In this document: positions 51,140-58,753 of the stretch, in pieces
Layout of the letters: each line of letters starts with the position of its first letter
How positions within the stretch are numbered: position 1 is the stretch's first letter
DNA from: JANNXQ01 sp038238555
Lineage (GTDB): Bacteria > Verrucomicrobiota > Verrucomicrobiia > Chthoniobacterales > Chthoniobacteraceae
Assembly (NCBI GenBank): GCA_038238555.1
Contig: JBBRXP010000001.1
Coordinates: 35,836-99,835, forward strand
Reading direction: 5' to 3'
DNA length: 64,000 nucleotides
Position numbers and translations under genes: made by a program
The notes under the pieces: generated by a model
What the model saw: only the letters and a program-made list of their open reading frames with translations
The model's database searches: none
What the model was told of the DNA's origin: nothing

Positions 51140-52633
51140 TCAGTTCGGCGCCGCCTCCTCCTTTGCGCACGCGACCACTTCGGGCGAGCCACGCAGGATG
51201 CGGTTCGGACCGACAAGGCGCGCTTCGATGGTGTGCGAGCCGCCGTTGCGCACGTAGGAAGGCAGCGGATAGCGGAAGCCGTGGCGGCCATCGCCCATGC
51301 CGCGTTCGCGCAGGTCTTCGCGGAATTCATCCGCTGGCACGCGCGCGATCCAGCCGAAATCCACGTAGATATCCACCTGCGCGGGCTCGGCCGGCTTCGC
51401 GCGATCCCACACCGCGCCCACTACTTCCTGGCAGTCCGCTTTTTCGAGCACCTCCTCTCGGCGCGGGGGCTGCGCGGGTGTGAGGCGGCCATTAAAAAGC
51501 AGGATACCGAAAGCGAACGCGTGAAAAGTGAGGAGCACATTGGCCGTGCGCCACGCGGGGCCGGCGCCCCACGCGCGCGACTGCTTGTTCCAGCGCGCAA
51601 ACCAATCGTAGCCGCTCAAGAGCGCGCCGTGGTAGAGGCCGTAGAGGATGTAGCGCAGCTCGAGCCCATGCCACAGGCCCATGAGTCCGAAGGTGAGGAA
51701 AAGGCCGGCGTAGTTCGCCGTGAATTTTCCCGCGAACCACTTGCCCTTTGCGGCCGCGAGCAGGAAGCGCATATAGACATGGTCGCGAAACCAAAACGAC
51801 AGCGTGATGTGCCAGCGGTTCCAAAAGTCGCGGATGTTTTGCGAGAGAAATGGCGCGTTGAAATTTTCCGGCGTGTGAATGCCAAAGAGCCGCGAGATCC
51901 CGATGGCAAAGGCGCTGTAGCCAGCGAAGTCGAAGAACAAATAGAACGTGTCCGCATACATGAGCCCAAACTTCGGGAGAAAGCCGGAGTGCTTGTGCAG
52001 CGGCGTGATCCAGTGCGCGTGGATGAGGGCGGCGACGATGAACTTGTAGAGAAAGCCGCGGAAGACGCGCGCGATGGCGAAGTCGAGGTCGTCGAGAAAT
52101 TCCACGCGCGTGCGGACGTGGCGCCAGTCCTGAGAAAAACGGCGGTAGCGGTCGATGGGGCCGGAGGAAACCGTCGGGAAGAAAAAAAGGAACGCGAAGT
52201 ATTGCGGCAGTGAGAGCGACTTGATCACGCCGTCGCGAATGCTGAAGACGACATCGAGCGCGCGGAAGGTGACGTAGGAAATGCCGAGGAATCCAAACGC
52301 GGCGTCGGGCACGAGCATCGGCAGCGTCTTGGCCGCGGCTAGCGGCAGGATCGCGAGCGCGAGCGCGAGCGGGAAAATGGCGCGCGATTTCCAGCGCAAA
52401 AATCCAAACGCGACCGCGCCTTGAAACGCCGCGTAGCCGAGCACGATCCAGATTTCGCGCACCTCTACGCCCGGCCGCACCGCGAGGTCTTCGCCGAACT
52501 GCAAAATCAAGATGACAACCGTCGCGAGCAGCAACCACCAGCGCCCCGCGCGACCGAACAAACCAAGCAGCACCGTCGGCACGGCCGCATAGAGCATGAG
52601 GCCGAAATAGATGAAGTCGCCGAAAGGGATCAT
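51140..52633 (-). CDS. dltB: MBOAT acyltransferase, DltB-like
   Basis: 497 residues, polytopic membrane protein. The MBOAT core is clear: FWNRWHITLSFWFRDHVYMR, FLTFGLMGLWHGLELRYILY (active-site His in GLWHG) and LFFDFAGYSAFAIGISRLFG. DltB passes D-alanine from acyl-DltC across the membrane to the acceptor chain. A C-terminal extension of about 110 residues (after LLFNGRLTPAQPP, with VDIYVDFGWIARVPAD) is not part of DltB and is predicted periplasmic; its role is unknown. It follows dltA by 82 bp holding a tandem repeat and precedes a terminator. Confidence 0.88.
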   Translation of the reverse strand: MIPFGDFIYFGLMLYAAVPTVLLGLFGRAGRWWLLLATVVILILQFGEDLAVRPGVEVREIWIVLGYAAFQGAVAFGFLRWKSRAIFPLALALAILPLAAAKTLPMLVPDAAFGFLGISYVTFRALDVVFSIRDGVIKSLSLPQYFAFLFFFPTVSSGPIDRYRRFSQDWRHVRTRVEFLDDLDFAIARVFRGFLYKFIVAALIHAHWITPLHKHSGFLPKFGLMYADTFYLFFDFAGYSAFAIGISRLFGIHTPENFNAPFLSQNIRDFWNRWHITLSFWFRDHVYMRFLLAAAKGKWFAGKFTANYAGLFLTFGLMGLWHGLELRYILYGLYHGALLSGYDWFARWNKQSRAWGAGPAWRTANVLLTFHAFAFGILLFNGRLTPAQPPRREEVLEKADCQEVVGAVWDRAKPAEPAQVDIYVDFGWIARVPADEFREDLRERGMGDGRHGFRYPLPSYVRNGGSHTIEARLVGPNRILRGSPEVVACAKEEAAPN

Positions 52634-52717
52634 GGGAAACGCGGAACGCGGAACGCGGAACGCGGAAAGATTCGGGACGTCTTTCTTTACGCGGTACGCG
52701 TTCCCCGTTCCGCGTTC
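52634..52717. repeat. Inverted pair of short tandem repeats (GGAACGC word)
   Basis: The left arm 52634-52669 (GGAAACGCGGAACGCGGAAC and more) and the right arm 52690-52717 (TACGCGTTCCCCGTTCCGCG) are inverted copies of a GGAACGC word, filling the gap between dltA and dltB; the right arm touches the dltA stop codon. Confidence 0.8.
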
Positions 52718-54173
52718 ACAACACCTCCCCGAGCTTGCGGCGGTCGGCCTTGCCGTTGGCCGTCATTGGGAAGGCGTCGAGATAGAGAAATTTCCGCGGC
52801 ACCATATAGGCGGGCAGCCGTTCGCCGAGGCGCGTCTTGAGGCGCGCGGTGTATTCAAAATCCGAGCCAGTCTTTTCCCCGGCGAGCACCACGATGGCGG
52901 CGAGCGCGTCGATGTTTCCCTTCTTCATCACGGGCAGGACCACGGCATCGGCGATCTCGGGGAGCGCGCGCAAGTTGGCTTCGAGATCGCCGAGCTCGAT
53001 GCGGTAGCCGTTCACCTTCACCTGGCTGTCCATGCGGCCTTCGAAAAAAATGAGTCGCTCGCGTTCGCGGCCCCAATCGCCGGTGCGATACGCGCTCACG
53101 CCATCGAGCGGCGGAAACACTTTTGCCGTGAGGTCGTCGCGGCCGAGGTAGCCGGGGCTCACGTTGGGCCCGGCGATCACGATCTCGCCGCGCTCGCCTT
53201 CCGCCGCACGCTTTCCATTTTCATCGAGAATGACGACGCGCGTGCCGGGCATCGAGTAGCCGACGGGCAGCGGCGACCACTGCTCGATGAGCGCGCGATC
53301 GACGCGCACCGATGTCGTTGCCACTGTCGCCTCGGTTGGGCCGTAAGTATTCCACACCTCGGCGCGCGGGAAGCGCTCGAGGAGTTGCGAGGCGGTGTCC
53401 GGCGCGAGCGTCTCGCCGCAGAAAAGAAAGCGCTGCAAGGACGGCAGCATCGGCCCGGCAAAGGTGCGCTCGATCAGACACATCTGCGCGAAGCTCGGCG
53501 TGGAGACCCACGTCGTGACACCCGACACCGCAAAGGCCGCGTAAAGTTGCTTCAAGTTGGCGACGTGATCCTTGGTGATGCTGAAGAGCGTGCTGCCGGT
53601 GACGAGGCTCGGGTAGAGGTCCATCACCGAGAGGTCGAAGGAGAACGGCGCTTGATTGAGAAACGTCTCGCTCTGGGTGCCAAAGTTTTGCTCCGCGAGC
53701 ATCCACGCGATGAAGTGTTCGAGATTTGCGAGCGTGATGACTACGCCCTTCGGCTCGCCCGTGCTGCCGGAGGTGAAGAGGATGTAGAACGGTTCGTCGC
53801 CCTCGACGCGGCGCGGCGTGCCGGGGCGCGGCTCGGCCACGATCTCCGCCACGCGCGCCGGCGTGAGCGTCACCGCGGCCCGCGCCGTGGCCACGATGCG
53901 CTCGACGCGCTGCGCCGGGATGGAAGTATCGATGGGCACATAAGGCCGGCCCGATTTCACCGCGCCGAGAAACGCCACGAGCATCTCGGGCTCCTTGTGC
54001 CCGTGAACCGCCACGGGTGCGCGGCTTTCGCCGAACTCCGCGTCGAGCCACGCCGCGAGCGAATCCGAGTGCGTGAGCAGCTCGCCGTAAGTGAGCGTGC
54101 GGCCCTCGCTGACATGCGCGGCGCGGTCCGGCGCCACTTTGCCCCAGAGGTTGATTTGTTCGATCAAGTGCAT
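52716..54173 (-). CDS. dltA: D-alanine-carrier protein ligase, DltA-like
   Basis: 485 residues from ATG 54173 (MHLIEQINLWGKVAPDRAAH). Adenylation motifs: FYILFTSGSTGEPKGVVITL (A3), VWNTYGPTEATVATTSVRVD (A5), YRTGDWGRERERLIFFEGRM (A7), DSQVKVNGYRIELGDLEANL (A8) and the catalytic Lys in DAFPMTANGKADRRKLGE (A10). The length and motif spacing fit DltA, which adenylates D-alanine and loads it on DltC. The binding-pocket residues were not checked, so D-alanine itself is inferred from the operon. The four neighbouring genes complete the set. Confidence 0.92.
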   Translation of the reverse strand: MHLIEQINLWGKVAPDRAAHVSEGRTLTYGELLTHSDSLAAWLDAEFGESRAPVAVHGHKEPEMLVAFLGAVKSGRPYVPIDTSIPAQRVERIVATARAAVTLTPARVAEIVAEPRPGTPRRVEGDEPFYILFTSGSTGEPKGVVITLANLEHFIAWMLAEQNFGTQSETFLNQAPFSFDLSVMDLYPSLVTGSTLFSITKDHVANLKQLYAAFAVSGVTTWVSTPSFAQMCLIERTFAGPMLPSLQRFLFCGETLAPDTASQLLERFPRAEVWNTYGPTEATVATTSVRVDRALIEQWSPLPVGYSMPGTRVVILDENGKRAAEGERGEIVIAGPNVSPGYLGRDDLTAKVFPPLDGVSAYRTGDWGRERERLIFFEGRMDSQVKVNGYRIELGDLEANLRALPEIADAVVLPVMKKGNIDALAAIVVLAGEKTGSDFEYTARLKTRLGERLPAYMVPRKFLYLDAFPMTANGKADRRKLGEVL

Positions 54174-54179
54174 GGGAGG

Positions 54180-54337
54180 AGGAAGTTCCAAGTTCCAGAT
54201 TCCAAGTTCCACTTAAGTTCCAGGATTCAAGGAAGGAAATTTCAAGGAGCGGCGATCCGCAGGATGACGCTGTTTGAAATTTGCCCCCATGAAATTTGAA
54301 AATTAAATGGAACTTGGGATTTGGAACTTGGAATTTC
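54180..54337. repeat. Inverted pair of short tandem repeats (GGAACTTGGAATTTG word)
   Basis: The left part 54180-54225 (AAGTTCCAAGTTCCAGATTC and more) and the right part 54308-54337 (GGAACTTGGGATTTGGAACT) are inverted copies, in the 179-bp gap between dltX and dltA. Confidence 0.8.
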
Positions 54338-54352
54338 TTTCCGACTCGCGCG

Positions 54353-54502
54353 CTAAAACTCTTGGTAAACAAACGGCGGCGTCGAAAAATCCCCGCGCCC
54401 GTAAAGCGCCACGAGGCCCGCGACGATGGCGAGGTAATACACCGTGACCAAAATCACCCGCGCCCGCGGATGGGCCTCCATCCAGTGTTCCAGCGCCTTC
54501 AC
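54353..54502 (-). CDS. dltX: DltX-like small membrane protein
   Basis: 49 residues from GTG 54502, whose GTGA overlap with the dltC stop fixes the start. The sequence starts VKALEHWMEAHPRARVILV, with one membrane helix (VILVTVYYLAIVAGLVALYG), and ends in GDFSTPPFVYQEF. Length, single helix and the C-terminal F-x-Y-x-x-F-type ending match DltX, the ~48-residue protein found in Gram-positive dlt operons, whose conserved C-terminal Tyr is reported to carry D-alanine between DltB and DltD. The Tyr is kept here (FVYQEF). No other family fits so well. Confidence 0.8.
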   Translation of the reverse strand: MKALEHWMEAHPRARVILVTVYYLAIVAGLVALYGRGDFSTPPFVYQEF

Positions 54503-54750
54503 GCCGCGAGCCGGCGCTGCACGTCTTCGATGAGCTTCCTCGGCGTCGCCCATGCCTCGCGCTCAAATTCAGCGGGCGAAATCTCGACGCCCAATTCCTG
54601 ACCGAGCGCCACAATGAGTTGCACGGTCTTCATTGAGTCGAGGATTTGCAGGTCGTAGAGGGCGAGGTCGCGATTGGTGCGCACTTCGGCGGTTTCCGCC
54701 ACTTCGGCGAGCACGTCGAGGATCTTGTCGGTGGGGTCGGTGGATGTCAT
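54499..54750 (-). CDS. dltC: D-alanyl carrier protein, DltC-like
   Basis: 83 residues. ALYDLQILDSMKTVQLIVAL has the DS(M/F)xT motif, with Ser39 as the phosphopantetheine site; DltC typically reads ILDSFGTVQLL. VEISPAEFEREAWATPRKLI gives the usual third-helix region. The acyl carrier receives D-alanine from DltA and delivers it to DltB. Its stop overlaps the dltX start (GTGA), and it lies 28 bp downstream of dltD. Confidence 0.9.
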   Translation of the reverse strand: MTSTDPTDKILDVLAEVAETAEVRTNRDLALYDLQILDSMKTVQLIVALGQELGVEISPAEFEREAWATPRKLIEDVQRRLAA

Positions 54751-54778
54751 GGGGGAGGGGAGGACAGGTTGGCCGCGA

Positions 54779-55969
54779 TCACAGATTGGTCAAGCGCCCG
54801 TGAAAAAAGTCGTCAAGCTTTTGGTTGTAGTAGATCCACCCCCGCGGCCCGAGGTGGTCGAGATTGTCGGAGAAAAAATTCGGATCTTCTTCGTTCTGCT
54901 TGAAGTACACCAGCGGCACGTGATAGCGGCCCGTGAGCGCGCGCAGCCGATCTTCGTAGGCCCCGCGAGCGGATTTTGAGACCCCGAAATTTTCGAGATC
55001 GCGCCCATGCACAGGCATGCTGAGGATGAGCGGCACGGCGCCCAGTTCGCGCAGCGCGCGCAGCACGAGTTCAAAGTCCGTCCACTCATCGGCCTTTGCC
55101 ATCGACGCCAGAAACGCCTTGTCGCGCGACCCCCTGGGTCGCTTCGCGAGCAATGGAGCCGCGGTTTTTTTCGCCCTGGCCTTCATGGTCCGGGCGACCA
55201 CGCCGGCGCGCTTGAAGGTGGCACCCCAGTCGAGCTTGCGCGGATGTTTCTCCGCACTGAGCGGCGCGCGGATTTCTTCGATCCGGCCGGCGGCTTCAAA
55301 GTGATCCTGCGCGCGGCCGATCCAGACTTGCAACGCGCCGAAAGGAAACAACGCGGTGTAGAGGATGCGATCGATGAGGGTGTCGCCCGCGAGCCGGCGC
55401 AGCGCGGAGTGCAGGAGCCAATTATCCTCGAGCGTCTTGGGATACTCGATCATGCGCCGCGCGGCATCGCCCTTGAGGCTCGGGCTGATGGCCGCGCTGA
55501 AGGCCAGCTCGTTTGCCTGCAAGTCGGAGAAATTTCCGGCGTAATAACCAGGGTCCACTTCCTCCGCAAAAAAGGAACTCGGCGAGAGTGAAATCGCCAG
55601 CTTGCGACCGTGAAGATCGTTGCCCACCGCGACGAGTTTTTGCAGCACCGCCAGCGCGGTGGTGCCCGGCTTGCCGATGGGGAACACGCGGAACCCTGTC
55701 GGGTAATCGAGGAAAAAATCGCTGGCCTTGTTGGGCACCTCCTTCACCAGCTCCGAGCTGCCGTAAAGCAAGAGCAAGTCGTCGCGGGCAAACGCCTCCT
55801 TTTGCAACGCCACGCCCTGGAGTTTTGCGCTGGAAAAATCCGTCGCCAGCGCGTGCACGAACTGCCGCTCGAGCCGCCACGCGCGCGCGAGCCCCACGGC
55901 GAGCGCGATGCCAGCGAGGGCGATCGCGCACAACGCCGCGAGGAGATGCGGCCGGCGGGGGGAAGTCAT
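54779..55969 (-). CDS. dltD: DltD-like acyl transfer protein
   Basis: 396 residues. One N-terminal membrane anchor (LLAALCAIALAGIALAVGLA) and a periplasmic SGNH-type domain. DDLLLLYGSSELVKEVPN carries the DltD GSSEL motif with likely nucleophile Ser71; FRVFPIGKPGTTALAVLQKL, AISLSPSSFF and the C-terminal DNLDHLGPRGWIYYNQKLDD provide the matching D-x-x-H acid/base. DltD completes transfer of D-alanine to the polymer acceptor. It is the first gene of this operon (dltD-C-X-A-B). Confidence 0.88.
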   Translation of the reverse strand: MTSPRRPHLLAALCAIALAGIALAVGLARAWRLERQFVHALATDFSSAKLQGVALQKEAFARDDLLLLYGSSELVKEVPNKASDFFLDYPTGFRVFPIGKPGTTALAVLQKLVAVGNDLHGRKLAISLSPSSFFAEEVDPGYYAGNFSDLQANELAFSAAISPSLKGDAARRMIEYPKTLEDNWLLHSALRRLAGDTLIDRILYTALFPFGALQVWIGRAQDHFEAAGRIEEIRAPLSAEKHPRKLDWGATFKRAGVVARTMKARAKKTAAPLLAKRPRGSRDKAFLASMAKADEWTDFELVLRALRELGAVPLILSMPVHGRDLENFGVSKSARGAYEDRLRALTGRYHVPLVYFKQNEEDPNFFSDNLDHLGPRGWIYYNQKLDDFFHGRLTNL

Positions 55970-55979
55970 TGGGTTGATC

Positions 55980-56546
55980 CTACGCCGTCGAATGCAACAG
56001 CGCGGCCGTGTCGATGACGGCGTCCGGAAAAGCGGACGGCGCGATGGGTTGGCCGGGCCGGATGCGGCGCGTCTGCGTGAAGGCGCCGTGCGCCGGCGCG
56101 GAATAAACTTCGATGACGCGCTCCGGCAGATTCACGATCCACACTTCGGGAATGCCGGCCCGCGCATAGAGTGGCAGCTTGTCTTCGCGGTCGATGAGCA
56201 TCTTCGAGTCGGCGACTTCAATGAGCAGGAAGACGTCTTCGGGCCGCGGGAGATTCGTGCAGTAGAAATCTTCGCGCGGGCGCAGCAGGAGCAGGTCGGG
56301 CTGCGGTTCGGTGTGCTCCGCAAGATGCATGGAATTTTGGACGCTGGTGACCCAGCGATCGCGACCGAGTCGCTCGAAGAGACGGAGGAGGCGGTTGACT
56401 GAACCTCCGTGGGATGGACCGATGGGCATCATATTGACGATCACGCCGTCGAGCAGCTCCACGCGGTCGTCTTCATGCAGCACGCCGACCTCGGCCATGC
56501 GATGATACTCCTCGACGGTGAGGCGGTGAAGTGAGGCGGCGATCAT
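55980..56546 (-). CDS. Uma2-family (DUF820) endonuclease
   Basis: 188 residues from ATG 56546. LTVEEYHRMAEVGVLHEDDR followed by VELLDGVIVNMMPIG, then EPQPDLLLLRP, DVFLLIEVADSKMLIDREDK with LPLYARAGIPEVWIVNLPER is the standard Uma2 sequence, a restriction-endonuclease-like PD-(D/E)xK fold of unknown biological role, expanded in cyanobacteria and several environmental phyla. It ends 10 bp before the dltD start on the same strand and may be the first transcribed gene of that unit. Confidence 0.9.
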   Translation of the reverse strand: MIAASLHRLTVEEYHRMAEVGVLHEDDRVELLDGVIVNMMPIGPSHGGSVNRLLRLFERLGRDRWVTSVQNSMHLAEHTEPQPDLLLLRPREDFYCTNLPRPEDVFLLIEVADSKMLIDREDKLPLYARAGIPEVWIVNLPERVIEVYSAPAHGAFTQTRRIRPGQPIAPSAFPDAVIDTAALLHSTA

Positions 56547-56684
56547 GCGCGCATCATGCCAGAGCGCTGAATGGTGGCAAACCGTTTTGCGCTTGGCCGG
56601 CGCGGGTAGCGGCGGCGCGGCGGCACCGGAAGTGTCTGCGGCACCCTCGCCCCAGGAGCTGGCGGCCACACACACCGTTCCTGC

Positions 56685-58457
56685 TCACAGCCGCGACACG
56701 AGCAGTTCGCGTTGGAAGATGAGCTCCTTGGGCAGGCGGTCGTGCAGGGTGAGGAAGAGCTCGGTCTGCGAGATGAGTTCGCGGCGCCACTCGGCGGCGT
56801 CGATCTTCATGCACTGCTCGAATTGTTCGCGCGAATAATCGAGCCCCGTCCAATCGAACTCCCGGTAGCGCGGCATCCAGCCGATCTGCGTCTCGCGCGC
56901 GGGGGCGCGGCCGCGCGTGCGGTCGATGATCCAGCGCAGCACGCGGAAGTTTTCGCCGAAACCGGGCCAGAGAAATTTGTCGTCGCCGTCTTTGCGGAAC
57001 CAATTGACGTGGAAGATGCGCGGCGGGTCGCGCAGGTCGCGGCGGATGCCGAGCCAGTGGTTGAAGTAATCGCCCATGTTGTAGCCGCAGAAGGGGAGCA
57101 TCGCCATCGGGTCGCGCCGCACCTGTCCCACGGTGCCGGCGGCGGCGGCCGTCATCTCCGAGCCCATGGTCGCGCCGAGATAGACGCCGTGGATCCAATT
57201 AAAACTTTGGAAGACCAGCGGCATCGTCGTCGCGCGCCGTCCGCCGAAAATGATGGCGCTGATCGGCACGCCCGCCGGATCGGCGGCTTCCGCGGCGAGC
57301 ACGGGATTGTTGGCCATCGGCGCGGTGAAACGGCTGTTGGCGTGCGCGGCTTTTTCTCCCGATTCGGGAGACCATGCTCTGCCTTTCCAGTCCAGGAGCC
57401 CATCGGGCGGTGGCTCGACTTTTCCTTCCCACCACACGTCGCCGTCGGGGGTGAGCGCGACGTTTGTGTAAATGGTGTCGCGCGCGATGGTCTTCATCGC
57501 GTTGGGATTTGATTTGTAATTGGTGCCCGGCGCGACGCCGAAGTAGCCGGCTTCGGGATTGATCGCATAGAGCCGGCCGTCGGCGCCCGGTTTCATCCAC
57601 GCGATGTCGTCGCCCACCGTCGTGATCTTCCACCCCGAGAACTGCGCGGGCGGGATGAGCATCGCAAAGTTGGTCTTGCCGCACGCGCTCGGAAATGCCG
57701 CGGCCACGAACGTCTTTTCGCCGTCGGGCGACTCGACGCACAGGATGAGCATGTGCTCCGCCATCCAGCCCTGCGCGCGCCCGAGATAACTGCCGATGCG
57801 CAGCGCGAGGCATTTCTTTCCGAGCAACACATTGCCGCCGTAACCCGAGCCCACGGAGATGATCGTATTGTCCTGCGGAAAGTGCGCGATGAAGCGGCGC
57901 TCGGGATTGCAATCGAGCACGCTGTGGATGCCGCGGTTGAAATCGTCGCTCGCGCCGAGTTCCTCGAGCGCCACGCGGCCCATGCGCGACATGATGCGCA
58001 TGTTGAGGACCACGTAGATCGAGTCCGTGATCTCGACGCCCACCGCCGTGAGCGGCGAGCCCGGCGGGCCCATGAGGTAGGGCACCACGAACATCGTGCG
58101 GCCCTTCATCGCGCCAGCCAGCAGGCCGTAAAGCCGCTCGTACATTGGGCGCGGCGCCGCCCAGTGATTGGTCGGACCCGCTTCATCCTTTGCCGGCGTG
58201 CAGATGAAAGTGCACTGCTCGACGCGCGCCACGTCGTTGGGATTCGAGCGGTGATAGTAACAACCGGGCAGCTTGTCTTCGTTCAATTTCGTGAGCACGC
58301 CCTGCTCGACGGCTTGCGCGGAAAGGTGATCGCGTTCCGCCTCCGACCCATCGCACCAGAAGACGCGATCTGGCGTCGCGATGCCGCGGATTTTTTCCAC
58401 CCACGCGCGGAGATGTTCGTTCGTGGGCAAGTCCTGGCCGAAGCTCGTCGATGTCAT
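56685..58457 (-). CDS. pckG: Phosphoenolpyruvate carboxykinase (GTP)
   Basis: 590 residues from ATG 58457 (MTSTSFGQDLPTNEHLRAWV). FVAAAFPSACGKTNFAMLIP holds the hyper-reactive Cys and P-loop-like region of GTP-type PEPCK; RVFWCDGSEAERDHL, YLMGPPGSPLTAVGVEITDS and NWFRKDGDDKFLWPGFGENF are other family signatures. It converts oxaloacetate to PEP for gluconeogenesis. The length matches the family (about 600). It stands alone; the family-B repeat doublet lies between it and the divergent rhomboid-like gene. Confidence 0.97.
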   Translation of the reverse strand: MTSTSFGQDLPTNEHLRAWVEKIRGIATPDRVFWCDGSEAERDHLSAQAVEQGVLTKLNEDKLPGCYYHRSNPNDVARVEQCTFICTPAKDEAGPTNHWAAPRPMYERLYGLLAGAMKGRTMFVVPYLMGPPGSPLTAVGVEITDSIYVVLNMRIMSRMGRVALEELGASDDFNRGIHSVLDCNPERRFIAHFPQDNTIISVGSGYGGNVLLGKKCLALRIGSYLGRAQGWMAEHMLILCVESPDGEKTFVAAAFPSACGKTNFAMLIPPAQFSGWKITTVGDDIAWMKPGADGRLYAINPEAGYFGVAPGTNYKSNPNAMKTIARDTIYTNVALTPDGDVWWEGKVEPPPDGLLDWKGRAWSPESGEKAAHANSRFTAPMANNPVLAAEAADPAGVPISAIIFGGRRATTMPLVFQSFNWIHGVYLGATMGSEMTAAAAGTVGQVRRDPMAMLPFCGYNMGDYFNHWLGIRRDLRDPPRIFHVNWFRKDGDDKFLWPGFGENFRVLRWIIDRTRGRAPARETQIGWMPRYREFDWTGLDYSREQFEQCMKIDAAEWRRELISQTELFLTLHDRLPKELIFQRELLVSRL

Positions 58458-58496
58458 GCGCCGAGCATGGTCTGCGCGTGCGGCGAAAGGCAACTC

Positions 58497-58697
58497 GGGG
58501 AAGCACGCGCGTCCCGCGTGTTGGTCGCGGCGTCCCGCCGCGACGGACTTCCTGCAGCGTGCGATCCGGGCAAGAGTTCCGGGCCTGGAGGACATGCCGG
58601 CGGGTCTTCGCGGTGCGGAGCTGGCCGGACCGGGCGCCGCGGAAAGTTCGTCGCGGCGAGGACGCCGCGACCAGCGCGCGGGACGCACGCGCTCCCC
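58497..58697. repeat. Inverted doublet of a palindromic element (family B), 54-bp arms
   Basis: The arm 58497-58550 and the inverted arm 58644-58697 match over about 54 bp with roughly nine differences. Each contains a hairpin GTCGCGGCG/CGCCGCGAC around a 3-4 nt loop, and an outer GGGGAGCGCG-type segment similar to the hairpin at 51104-51133. It fills most of the 296-bp gap between pckG and the rhomboid-like gene; no gene is visible there. Confidence 0.85.
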
Positions 58698-58753
58698 GAA
58701 GCGATCACGTCGCAATTGCGGTCCGCCGCGCGACCGGTTATCTCTTTCCCCGC

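Noticed and set aside
52611..54299. A 562-codon plus-strand frame opposite dltA
   Set aside because: Antisense; dltA carries all adenylation motifs on the other strand.
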